Positions 51,934 to 59,730 of a stretch of DNA of 64,000 bases are shown here, one piece after another. The position numbers and the translations under genes are program-made. The stretch lies in contig NZ_JQKB01000007.1 of NCBI RefSeq assembly GCF_000745835.1, forward strand, positions 70,858 to 134,857, given 5' to 3'. The notes beneath the pieces were generated by a model, which saw only the letters and a list, made by a program, of their open reading frames with translations, did not search any database and was not told the DNA's origin. Position 1 is the first letter of the stretch. The number at the start of each line of letters is the position of its first letter. Origin of the DNA: Belnapia moabensis DSM 16746. GTDB lineage: Bacteria; Pseudomonadota; Alphaproteobacteria; Acetobacterales; Acetobacteraceae.

Positions 51934-53112
51934 ATGCAGCGCTCCGAACACCGCATCCTCACCACGCATACCGGCAGCCTGCCGCGGCCGCCCGGCCTGA
52001 CGCAGCTCTATGCGCGCCGGGCCCGCGGCGAGGCGGTGGACGCGGCGGCGATCGATGCGGCGGGGCGGGAGGCGCTGGGGCGCATCATCCCGGCCCAGAT
52101 CGAGGCCGGGCTCGACGTCATCAACAATGGCGAGCAGCAGCGGGACAGCTTCGCGCTCTATCTCCGCCATCGGCTGACCGGCATCGGCGGCGAGAGCATC
52201 CGCACCACCTTCGCCGACATCGACGCCTATCCCGAGTTCAAGGAGGAGTTCACGCGGCAGGCCGGCACCAAGGAGGCGGTGAGCAACACCGCGCTGCTGC
52301 CCGCCGCCATCGGCCCCGTCGTCTATGCCGATACCAGCGTGATCGAGGCCGAGTGCGACGATTTCGCGGCCGCGCTCGCGGCTGCGCCGGGTCGGTATGC
52401 GGAGGCCTTCCTGACCGCGCCATCGCCGGGAATCATCGCCTCGATCGTCCAGAACCGGCACTACGACACCGAGGAGGCCTATCTGGCGGCGCTGGCCGAG
52501 GCGCTGGCGGTCGAGTACCGCGCCGTCGTGGCGCGCGGCTGGGTGCTGCAGCTCGACTGTCCCGACCTGGCCCTGGAGCGGCACTGCTCCTACCGCGACC
52601 GGCCGCTGGCGGATTTCCTCGGCTTCGTCGAGCGGGTGATGACGGCGATCAACCAGGCGCTGGCGGGCATCCCGCGCGACCGGGTGCGGCTGCATGTCTG
52701 CTGGGGCAACTACGAGGCGCCGCACGACCGGGACGTGCCGCTCGAGGACATCCTGCCGATCCTGCTGCGTGCCGATGTCGGCGCCCTGGTGCTGCCCTTC
52801 GCCAATCCGCGGCATGCGCACGAGGTCCGCTGCCTGGAGCGCATGCCGCTGGCGGCGGACCAGCTGATGGTCGCGGGCGTGATCGACACGCTGACCAATT
52901 TCGTCGAGCACCCGGAGGTCGTGGCCGAGCGGATCGAGCGCGTGGCGCGGGCGGTGGGCGACCCGCGCCGGGTGCTGGCCGGCACCGATTGCGGCTTCGA
53001 CACCTCGGCCGGCCGCGGCCGCGTGGCGCCCGACGTAGTCTGGGCGAAGCTCCGCAGCATGGCCGAGGGCGCGCGCCTTGCCTCGTCGCGCCTTTTCACC
53101 GCAGCCGGCTGA
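51934..53112 (+). CDS. MetE-like (cobalamin-independent methionine synthase II family) protein
   Basis: A 392-residue zinc-dependent methyl/alkyl-transferase fold matching only the C-terminal half of MetE: RILTTHTGSLPRP at the start, LDVINNGEQQRDSFALYLRH, and the zinc ligands in RLHVCWGNYEAPHD (H-x-C) with the last cysteine in LAGTDCGFDTSAGRG. Related stand-alone proteins include coenzyme M epoxide transferases and thiol methyltransferases as well as MetE-like enzymes of unknown substrate. It lacks the N-terminal folate half, so classical methionine synthase activity is doubtful. The ATG at 51934 starts at the conserved MQRSEHRILTTH; longer openings are not supported. Confidence 0.85.
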   Translation: MQRSEHRILTTHTGSLPRPPGLTQLYARRARGEAVDAAAIDAAGREALGRIIPAQIEAGLDVINNGEQQRDSFALYLRHRLTGIGGESIRTTFADIDAYPEFKEEFTRQAGTKEAVSNTALLPAAIGPVVYADTSVIEAECDDFAAALAAAPGRYAEAFLTAPSPGIIASIVQNRHYDTEEAYLAALAEALAVEYRAVVARGWVLQLDCPDLALERHCSYRDRPLADFLGFVERVMTAINQALAGIPRDRVRLHVCWGNYEAPHDRDVPLEDILPILLRADVGALVLPFANPRHAHEVRCLERMPLAADQLMVAGVIDTLTNFVEHPEVVAERIERVARAVGDPRRVLAGTDCGFDTSAGRGRVAPDVVWAKLRSMAEGARLASSRLFTAAG

Positions 53113-53123
53113 GGAGGCGGCGC

Positions 53124-53288
53124 ATGTGCTGGATCTGCGAGGTGCGGCGCGAATTCGCCGGTCTGCCGGCGGAGCCGGTGCCGCCGGCGGGGGAGGCCGC
53201 CTCCCCTCCCCCCGCCGCCCAGGTCAGCCCTTCGCCAGCCCCACATCCCGAAGCGCCTGGCCCATCGCCGCGTCAGACCGATCCATGA
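53124..53288 (+). CDS. Possible small CxxC protein (MCWIC...)
   Basis: Immediately after the MetE-like gene, a GAGGAGGCGGCGC site precedes an ATG opening a 54-codon frame. It starts MCWICEVRREF, a possible CxxC metal site, and then becomes Pro/Ala-rich. Its end overlaps the 3' end of the convergent Bug gene by 65 nt. The strong ribosome binding site and the CxxC start speak for it; the low-complexity tail and the overlap speak against. Treat as tentative. Confidence 0.3.
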   Translation: MCWICEVRREFAGLPAEPVPPAGEAASPPPAAQVSPSPAPHPEAPGPSPRQTDP

Positions 53289-54270
53289 AGGCGGCGAAGC
53301 CCGCGGCATCGGCGAAGCTCGTTCCGAAGCCGCGGGTCGCCATGAAGGCCTGGAACTCCTCCGAGCGATAGACGCGGTCGAGCGCGGCGCCGAGGACCTG
53401 CCGGACCTCCACCGGGAGGCCTGGCGGGCCGGCGATGCCGCGCCACAGCCCCGCCGCGTAGTCGACGCCGAGCGCCTCCTTCAGCGTCGGCACTTCCGGG
53501 AAGGCCGGGTTGCGCGCGACGGCCATGACCGCGAGCGGGCGGGCGCGCCGGGCATCGACCATGCCCTTGGCTTCCGGCAGCGAGCAGGCCGCAAGGTCGA
53601 CGCCGCCGGCCGCGAGTTCCTGCATCCCCAGCGCGGCGCCCTCGACCGGGACCCAGAGGATGTGCTCGGCGCCGAGGCCCATGGCGCGCAGCCAGCCGAC
53701 GAAGGCCAAGTGCCAGCTGCCGCCGCGGCCGGAGCCGGAGCCCTTGAATCGCCGTGGCGGCGCCGCGCGCAAGGCATCGGCCAGGGCACGGATATCCGCA
53801 TAGGGCGAGGCGGCGTTGACCATCACCGCCGCCGGATCCTGGTTCAGCAGCGCGATCGGCGTGTAGCTGCGCGGCGTGATTTCGGTCAGGCCGACCCAAT
53901 GCATCATGGCGATCTCGAGCGTCAGCATGCCGATGGTATGGCCATCGGGCACCGCGCTGGCGATGGCGGCATGGCCGACGACGCCCTGGCCGCCGGTGCG
54001 GTTCACCACGACGATCGGCTGGCCGAGATCGCGCTCGAGCAGGGTGGCGATGATGCGCGCGACGGCATCCGTGCCGCCGCCGGCCGCCCAAGGCACCAGG
54101 AGCTGAATGGGCCGGGAGGGATAGCGCCCCTGGGCACCGGCCCCCAGCGAACGCAGGGCCAGGGCCAGAGCGGGCGCCGCGAGCAGGCTGCGGCGACGGG
54201 TCCGGACCCGGCCGGCCTTCGCTTCCATGACAGTCACGGGCCCGCTTGGCCCGCCATCGCGCAGCGGCAT
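53224..54270 (-). CDS. Bug/TctC-family periplasmic substrate receptor (6 of 6)
   Basis: A 348-residue receptor with an extended leader containing consecutive arginines (RVRTRRRSLLAAPALALALR), then YPSRPIQLLVPWAAGGGTDA, VVVNRTGGQGVVGHAA and a divergent ligand loop WVPVEGAALGMQELAAGGVD in place of HVPYRG. The ATG at 54270 has GGGAGG 8 nt upstream, which decides it over the ATG at 54228. The arginine cluster before the hydrophobic stretch suggests Tat-assisted export, but Sec is possible. It stands alone, divergent from the Gfo/Idh oxidoreductase 205 bp away. Confidence 0.87.
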   Translation of the reverse strand: MPLRDGGPSGPVTVMEAKAGRVRTRRRSLLAAPALALALRSLGAGAQGRYPSRPIQLLVPWAAGGGTDAVARIIATLLERDLGQPIVVVNRTGGQGVVGHAAIASAVPDGHTIGMLTLEIAMMHWVGLTEITPRSYTPIALLNQDPAAVMVNAASPYADIRALADALRAAPPRRFKGSGSGRGGSWHLAFVGWLRAMGLGAEHILWVPVEGAALGMQELAAGGVDLAACSLPEAKGMVDARRARPLAVMAVARNPAFPEVPTLKEALGVDYAAGLWRGIAGPPGLPVEVRQVLGAALDRVYRSEEFQAFMATRGFGTSFADAAGFAAFMDRSDAAMGQALRDVGLAKG

Positions 54271-54475
54271 CCGTTCATCCTCCCAGATCGCCTGTCGGGT
54301 CATCGCGGCGCAGGCCCGGATGCCCCGGCGGATTCGTTGTTGCCGCGGGAAAGTGGGCGCCGCGCCGCGAGAGGTGTCAAAGAAAAATGCGCAGCCGGAT
54401 CGGCCGGTGCTTTGGCAAGGCCAGGGCAACCGGGGCCGCCCGTTCGGGAAGGCCTACCCGTAAGGAACCTCCCCC

Positions 54476-55723
54476 ATGGCTGAGCATGAGCTGCCGCGTC
54501 GCGGCCTCGTCCTCGCGGCTGCCGCGCTCGGGACCGGCGGCGCTGGCTATCCGCCGCCCTCCCCCATCGACAGCGGCCATGTCGAGGGTGGCCGGGTGCA
54601 ATTTCCCGACTGGCGGGGGCCGGCCGACCCGCCGGGCGGTGGTGCCCCGCAGCCACGGCCGCCGGGGGAGCGCATCGGCTTCGCCGTCATCGGCCTCGGC
54701 CGCATCGCGCTGGAGGAGGTGCTGCCCGCCTTCGCCGAGTGCAAGGAGGCGCGGCCGGTGGCGCTGGTCAGCGGCAGCCCGGAGAAGGCGCGGGTGGTTG
54801 CGGCACAACACGGCATCCCCGAGGGTGCCGTGCATGGCTATGGCGAGCTCGAGCGGCTGCGGGAGAACCCGGCTGTGCAGGCGGTCTACATCGCGCTGCC
54901 GAATGCCATGCACCGCGAATACACCGAGCGGGCGGCAGCCATAGGCAAGCATGTGCTGTGCGAGAAGCCGTTGGCCACCAGCCTCGCCGATTGCCAGGCG
55001 ATGACCGCGGCATGCGCGCGGGCCGGCGTCCGGCTGATGATCGCCTACCGTGCGCAATACCAGCCGCATCACCGGGCGACGATCGCCCTCATCCGGAGCA
55101 GGGAGCTGGGGCGGCTGCGCCTCATCGAGGCGGCCAATACCCAGGTCAACGGGCCCGGGCCGCAATGGCGCTATGACGGGCGGATGGCGGGCGGCGGCGC
55201 ACTGCCGGATATCGGCCTCTATTGCCTCAACGCGACTCGCTACCTGACCGGGGAGGAACCGGTGCAGGCCTTCGCCTCCATCTACAGCCCGCCGGGCGAT
55301 ACGCGCTTCGCCGAGGTGGAGGAGAGCATCGCCTTCCAGCTCCGCTTCCCCTCGGGTTTGATCGCTAATTGTCTCAGCAGCTACGGCACCTACGAGAACC
55401 GCAGCCTCAGGCTGCATTTCGAGCGGGGCAGCATCGAGATGGCGCATGCCTTCGCCTATGAGGGGCAGCGTCTCACCGTGCAGCGGCGGGTCGGCGAGAT
55501 CGGGGCCGAGGAGGAGCGGATCGTCAAGCCGAAGAACCAGTTCGCCCAGGAGATCGACCACTTCGCCGCCTGCGTGCGGGAGGGACGGCAGCCGCATACG
55601 CCGGGCGAGGAGGGCGTGCAGGACCAGGCGCTGATGGAAGCGCTCTACCGCTCGGCGAAGGAAGGACGACCGGTGCGGCTGGAGCCGCCGCCAGGGCCGA
55701 CGCGCGGGCCCGATCCGGCCTGA
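54476..55723 (+). CDS. Gfo/Idh/MocA oxidoreductase with Tat-like leader (GFOR-like)
   Basis: A 415-residue NAD(P)-dependent oxidoreductase. The leader (LPRRGLVLAAAALGTGGAG) has paired arginines and a hydrophobic core, and a Pro/Gly-rich linker of about 35 residues separates it from the Rossmann motif FAVIGLGRIALEEVLPAF. Conserved parts are the AVYIALPNAMHREY helix, HVLCEKPLATSLADC (EKP, catalytic lysine) and ALPDIGLYCLNATRYLTGEE. Zymomonas glucose-fructose oxidoreductase is a periplasmic Tat-exported member with the same layout and tightly held NADP. Whether this protein keeps the cofactor during export is unknown. No sugar genes lie beside it; the nearest neighbour is tRNA-Tyr. Confidence 0.88.
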   Translation: MAEHELPRRGLVLAAAALGTGGAGYPPPSPIDSGHVEGGRVQFPDWRGPADPPGGGAPQPRPPGERIGFAVIGLGRIALEEVLPAFAECKEARPVALVSGSPEKARVVAAQHGIPEGAVHGYGELERLRENPAVQAVYIALPNAMHREYTERAAAIGKHVLCEKPLATSLADCQAMTAACARAGVRLMIAYRAQYQPHHRATIALIRSRELGRLRLIEAANTQVNGPGPQWRYDGRMAGGGALPDIGLYCLNATRYLTGEEPVQAFASIYSPPGDTRFAEVEESIAFQLRFPSGLIANCLSSYGTYENRSLRLHFERGSIEMAHAFAYEGQRLTVQRRVGEIGAEEERIVKPKNQFAQEIDHFAACVREGRQPHTPGEEGVQDQALMEALYRSAKEGRPVRLEPPPGPTRGPDPA

Positions 55724-55734
55724 GGAGAAGGGTA

Positions 55735-55816
55735 TGGAGGGGGTTGGATTCGAACCAACGTAGGCGAAGCCAGCGGATTTACAGTCCGCCCCCTTTAGCC
55801 ACTCGGGCACCCCTCC
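55735..55816 (-). tRNA. tRNA-Tyr (anticodon GUA)
   Basis: An 82-nt tRNA read on the minus strand. Acceptor arms GGAGGGG and CCCCTCC (plus discriminator A) pair fully. The D-arm region follows as TGCCCGAGTGGCTAAAGGG, the anticodon loop is CTGTAAA with GTA at 55782-55780, a long variable arm of class II type is present (GGCTTCGCC), and the T-loop is GGTTCGAATCC. The long variable arm and GTA identify tyrosine. CCA is not encoded in the gene. Confidence 0.97.
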
Positions 55817-55853
55817 AGGGAGCCGGGGGGATATCCGGCTTCACCCCGCCCTG

Positions 55854-56408
55854 TCAATGCGCCGAGCCCCCTGGCGTCGCCAGGAATTCGCCGAGCCAGG
55901 GCGCCCGCCAGCCCTCCATGTGCCAGGAGAGAGATTCGACGCCGTCGAGCGCCGGGTCGGGCGTGTCGAGCCGCACCTCGCCCGCCTCGGCCAGGCCGCG
56001 GCGGAAGGCGGAGCGGCCGCCCGCCTCGAGCCGAAGCGCGCTGGCCGGGCCGTGCAGGCGGGCGAGGCCCTCGGCCGGCTGGAAGGCGCCGGCGACCGTC
56101 ACCCCGGCCGGCAGATAGCGGGCAAGGAGGAAGTGATCGCCCTCCCCGGCGCCGGCCAGGCGCAAGCCGAGGAAGGTGGTGCGCGGGCGAAGGCCCAGCG
56201 GCGGCGGCGCGTCGGGCGGCCCCTCCGCCGGGCCGGCCTGGGCGATGGTGAGGAATTCGCCCTCCGCCCCCCAGCGGCAGAGGATCAGCCATTCGGCCTG
56301 TGCCGGACCGAGGCGATGCGGCGCGTCATAGGGTCCGGTGCTGAGCCGGCCCCGCAGCGCCATCACGAAGCCTTCCGGCACCATCATCCGCGGCGTCGCA
56401 TGTCTCAC
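55854..56408 (-). CDS. Hypothetical protein coupled to the methyltransferase gene
   Basis: I do not recognise this 184-residue protein. It is soluble, rich in Gly/Ala/Pro, with strand-like segments (AEWLILCRWGAEGEFLTIAQ, TTFLGLRLAGAGEGDHFLLA) suggesting a beta-rich fold. The GTG start at 56408 overlaps the methyltransferase stop (GTGA), so the two are translated together and probably act together. It ends 38 nt before tRNA-Tyr on the same strand. No signal peptide or membrane segment is seen. Confidence 0.65.
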   Translation of the reverse strand: MRHATPRMMVPEGFVMALRGRLSTGPYDAPHRLGPAQAEWLILCRWGAEGEFLTIAQAGPAEGPPDAPPPLGLRPRTTFLGLRLAGAGEGDHFLLARYLPAGVTVAGAFQPAEGLARLHGPASALRLEAGGRSAFRRGLAEAGEVRLDTPDPALDGVESLSWHMEGWRAPWLGEFLATPGGSAH

Positions 56409-57427
56409 GCGCTGTCTCCCCTTCGGACGATCTCGAGCATCTGCGTCTCGCGGTGGCCGCCCTGGACCACTTGGCAGCGGGCGGTCTCGGCCGGCGGGAT
56501 GCCATGGGCCAGGCGCATCACCCCCGGCGCATCGCGGAGGAAGCGCACCCAGTCGCAGCAGGCCTCCAGGTAGCCGGCATCGGCCATGTCGCGGTCGGCA
56601 TTCAGCACCACCAGCCTTCCGCCGGGCCGCAGCAGCGCGAAGCAGGCGGCGGTGACGGTATGGGCCAGCCGGTCGGTGAGGTCGTCGTAGAGCGTCGTCG
56701 CATAGATCAGGTCGAAGCCGCTGCGCGGCAGGGTGCCGTCAAAGGTCGCCTTCGGGCTGCGGTGCAGCGTCTCGATGCCGCGCGCGGTGTGCTCCATCTG
56801 CACCATGGCGAGGGAGGCGGCGTCCTGGTCGAGGGCGACGAAGCGGCCGATCCGCCCGGCCTGCACCGCCTTCGACAGCTCCGCCTCGCGCAAATGGCCG
56901 CAGCCGAGGGCGAGGACATGCGGGTTGCGCCGCTCCTCCGCCACCATGTCGATGCGGCCGGCGATCACCGCCAGCCGGGCGCGGGCGGCGACGGCGGCAG
57001 GGGCGGCGAAGTCGCGGCGGAACAGGGTGAGGCCGAGGGCGCTGGCCTGCTCGTTCTCCAGCGCCGCCTCGCCGCGATAGAGCATGTCGAGCATCGGCGC
57101 GTCGCCGGCATAGCCGCGCGGCTTGCGGTAGCCGCGACGGGCGAAGGGATTCTCGTGCAGGAGCGCCAGCAGCGGGTGGGCGCGGAGCGCGGCGACGCTG
57201 CGCTGCCAGGCGGCGGGGGCGGCGGTGTTGCGTAGCCAGCGCAACCCATCGGCCAGGGCGTCCAGTACCGGCGCCGCAGGCTCCGCCCCACGCAGCCGGA
57301 CCAGCGCCTCATCCAGCAGATGGCGGGAATCGGGCGGCGCGGAGGCCAGCGAGGCGGGCGCGGCCGGGCGGAAGGCCTGGGCCAGCGGAGCGCCCTTGGC
57401 GGCGGCCTGCATCGGCATATGGGTCAT
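56405..57427 (-). CDS. SAM-dependent methyltransferase with RGYAGD N-terminal motif (PhcB-like)
   Basis: A 340-residue protein. The N-terminal third is helical and contains RRGYRKPRGYAGDAPMLDML, a motif I associate with proteins annotated as 3-hydroxypalmitate methyl ester (extracellular factor) biosynthesis methyltransferases such as PhcB. The C-terminal part is a class I methyltransferase: VLALGCGHLREAEL (motif I, SAM glycine loop), RFVALDQDAASLAM (acidic residue contacting the ribose), FDLIYATTLYDDLTD and LLRPGGRLVVLNA. It could methylate a fatty acid or small molecule. Quorum signalling is only a possibility, since no PhcSR-like sensor pair is adjacent. Coupled to the downstream hypothetical protein; divergent from the heme peroxidase. 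Confidence 0.8.
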   Translation of the reverse strand: MTHMPMQAAAKGAPLAQAFRPAAPASLASAPPDSRHLLDEALVRLRGAEPAAPVLDALADGLRWLRNTAAPAAWQRSVAALRAHPLLALLHENPFARRGYRKPRGYAGDAPMLDMLYRGEAALENEQASALGLTLFRRDFAAPAAVAARARLAVIAGRIDMVAEERRNPHVLALGCGHLREAELSKAVQAGRIGRFVALDQDAASLAMVQMEHTARGIETLHRSPKATFDGTLPRSGFDLIYATTLYDDLTDRLAHTVTAACFALLRPGGRLVVLNADRDMADAGYLEACCDWVRFLRDAPGVMRLAHGIPPAETARCQVVQGGHRETQMLEIVRRGDSA

Positions 57428-57609
57428 GGTCGCCTCACTGCTTTTGGGGCCACCTAGCAGCGGGGGTGGCCATCGCATGACCGGACCATGGCAGGGCCTG
57501 CGTGACCTCAGCGTGATTGCGGATGCCGCTTCGCCCTGGCCCCCGAAATCACGCTAGGCTCACGCAGGCGCACGCAGCATGCCCGTGACGATAGCCGAAG
57601 GGGGCGGGG

Positions 57610-59277
57610 ATGACGGATCGCGGTTCTCAGGGGGCCTGCCCATTCGGCGGCGCGGCGGCGAGCGGCATCCTCGGCCCGCTGCCGGGCTTCCGGCACGTCT
57701 TCGGCCCACCCGCGGCGGCGGAGCGATTCCAGGTCGATGGCCAGGATCCTCGCACCTCGCCTGCCGCGCTCGCCACGCTGCGGCGGCGGCTGCGCGGCCT
57801 CGCAACGCTGATGGGGACTCGGCCGCCAGGCGCACCGGAGAACCCGAACCTGCCCTCGGGCTACACCTACCTCGCACAGTTCGCCGCGCATGACATGGTC
57901 TCGACCAGCATGGCCTTCTGGTCGGCCGGCGGGCCCGACCCGGGCGTCGCCAATGCCCTCGGCGCGCCGCTCCGGCTGCGGACGCTCTATGGCGGCGGGC
58001 CGGGCGCCTGCCCCTTCGCCTTCGCGCCCGACGATGCGCGCGACCAGAACCGCAGCCGCTTCCGCCTTTCGGCCTTTGCAGGGGCCGGGGGCGATGCCGC
58101 CTGCTTCCGCGACATCGCCCGCGCGGCGACGCCGGGAACGCTCGGCAACCGTGGCGGCTTCTCCGGCACCGGGCGGGGCGAGGCGCTGATCGCCGATTCG
58201 AGGAACGACCAGAGCCTGCTGCTCTCCCAGCTCAGCACGCTGTTCATGCTGCTGCACAACGTGCTGCTAGACATGCTGCCGAAGCCCGGGACGCAGGCGG
58301 CCCGCAGCTTGCGCGAGCGGACGGCGGCGCGATTCGCCGTGGCGCGGGAGGCGACGACCCTCGTCTTCCGCAACGTGCTGCGCCACGACCTGCTGCCGCG
58401 GCTGCTCGACCCCAAGGTTCGCGCGCTCTACGACAACCCGGCGCCCGAATGGCTGGAGCCGGAGCCGGGACCCGGCCTGCCGCTGGAATTCTCGCACGGC
58501 GCCTTCCGCTTCGGCCATGCGATGCTGCGCGACACCTACCGCATCGGCCGCTTCACCGACGCGACGCTCGCCGACCTGCTGCGGCAGAACTCGACGCGCG
58601 GGCCGAATGCGGTGCCGCTGACGCGCGACTGGCTGGTGCGCTGGTCGCAATTCTTCCAGCTGCCGGGCCGGCCCGCGCCGAACCTCTCCATAAAGCTCGG
58701 GCCGCGCTACACGCCGATGCTGATGGGCGACGGGTTCTTCGACCCGATCGAACCGGGCGACCCGGCTGGGGTTGCCTTCCGCGACCTTATGAGCGCCTCG
58801 CTCACCGGCATGCGCTCGGTCGGCAGTCTCTGGGCGCATGTGGCGGCGCTGCGGCCGGGGCTCGCCGCGCAGTCGCCGCTGCTGGCCGACCCGGCGGCAC
58901 GGCAGGCGGCGCTCGCCGAATGGCTTGGGCGCGACAGTGCCGTCAGCCTGCTGACCGCCGAGGATGTCGCCGCGCTCGCCGCCGAGCCGCCCCTGCCCTT
59001 CTACATCCTGTTCGAGGCGGAGCATGAGGCGGAGGGCGAGCGGCTCGGAACGCTCGGCTCGCTGCTGGTCGCCGAGACCGTGTATGGCGCGCTGGCGCGG
59101 GAGCGGCTGGCCTCGGAGGGCGAAGACGGGCTCGGCTCGGCGCTCGACCGGCTCTGCGCCGCCTGGCTCGGCGACACCCGCTTCCCCGATCCGCCGCTCG
59201 TCGAGGATATGCCGGGGCTGGTGGGCTACCTCGCCCGCCGGCTCGGCCTCGAGGCGGCGGACCCCGCCTTCATCTGA
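57610..59277 (+). CDS. Animal-type heme peroxidase
   Basis: A 555-residue protein of the peroxidase-cyclooxygenase superfamily. The distal histidine H94 lies in YLAQFAAHDMVS (consensus QFxxHD), the conserved arginine R198 in ALIADSRNDQ, and the proximal heme ligand H303 in GAFRFGHAMLRDTYRIG. No Sec signal or membrane anchor is present. Bacterial members oxidise halides, phenols or fatty acids, and some are exported or attached to large adhesins. It is followed 20 nt later by a 141-residue unknown protein with a good ribosome binding site, almost certainly co-expressed. A BTAD regulator and a YcaO protein lie convergently downstream. Confidence 0.9.
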   Translation: MTDRGSQGACPFGGAAASGILGPLPGFRHVFGPPAAAERFQVDGQDPRTSPAALATLRRRLRGLATLMGTRPPGAPENPNLPSGYTYLAQFAAHDMVSTSMAFWSAGGPDPGVANALGAPLRLRTLYGGGPGACPFAFAPDDARDQNRSRFRLSAFAGAGGDAACFRDIARAATPGTLGNRGGFSGTGRGEALIADSRNDQSLLLSQLSTLFMLLHNVLLDMLPKPGTQAARSLRERTAARFAVAREATTLVFRNVLRHDLLPRLLDPKVRALYDNPAPEWLEPEPGPGLPLEFSHGAFRFGHAMLRDTYRIGRFTDATLADLLRQNSTRGPNAVPLTRDWLVRWSQFFQLPGRPAPNLSIKLGPRYTPMLMGDGFFDPIEPGDPAGVAFRDLMSASLTGMRSVGSLWAHVAALRPGLAAQSPLLADPAARQAALAEWLGRDSAVSLLTAEDVAALAAEPPLPFYILFEAEHEAEGERLGTLGSLLVAETVYGALARERLASEGEDGLGSALDRLCAAWLGDTRFPDPPLVEDMPGLVGYLARRLGLEAADPAFI

Positions 59278-59297
59278 TCCCGCAAAGGAGACAAGCG

Positions 59298-59723
59298 ATG
59301 GCCCTGAACCCGACCGAACCCGTCGACATGACCCCGATCAACTACGAGAACTGGGGCAAGCTCATCAAGAGCTGGGCCACCGGCGATGACTATGTGCGGA
59401 ACGGCCACCAGTACCCGGTGCCGAAGACCCTCGATGAGGTGAAGCGGCAGCTCGCCGCGGCGAATACCGGCCTCACCCTGCCGGCGCGCATCCAGAAGCT
59501 GCAGGTGGTGGTGGGGCGGAGCGACACGCTGCTGCTGCGCCTGCCGCCGCCCGATCTGGTCAAGGCATCGGAGAAGCGGCTGGCGACGGAGGATTACGCG
59601 CTGCCGGCCTTCTACAACGAGCACTACGACGGTGCCTCGCCGACGCCGCTGCCGGACAAGGAGGCGCGGATGAAATTCCACGCGCAGCGCATCGGCGACT
59701 ACTCGATCGCCAACTGCCAGTAA
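59298..59723 (+). CDS. Hypothetical protein co-expressed with the heme peroxidase
   Basis: A 141-residue soluble protein I do not recognise. It begins MALNPTEPVDMTPINYENWG, contains a helical centre (TLDEVKRQLAAANTGLTLPA), a strand pair (LQVVVGRSDTLLLRLPP), and ends IGDYSIANCQ, with a single cysteine next to the C-terminus. The ribosome binding site AAAGGAG is strong and the gap to the peroxidase gene is 20 nt. It may be a partner, chaperone or substrate of the peroxidase. The penultimate cysteine is notable next to a YcaO gene, but nothing shows that it is modified. Confidence 0.72.
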   Translation: MALNPTEPVDMTPINYENWGKLIKSWATGDDYVRNGHQYPVPKTLDEVKRQLAAANTGLTLPARIQKLQVVVGRSDTLLLRLPPPDLVKASEKRLATEDYALPAFYNEHYDGASPTPLPDKEARMKFHAQRIGDYSIANCQ

Positions 59724-59730
59724 GGCCGGC

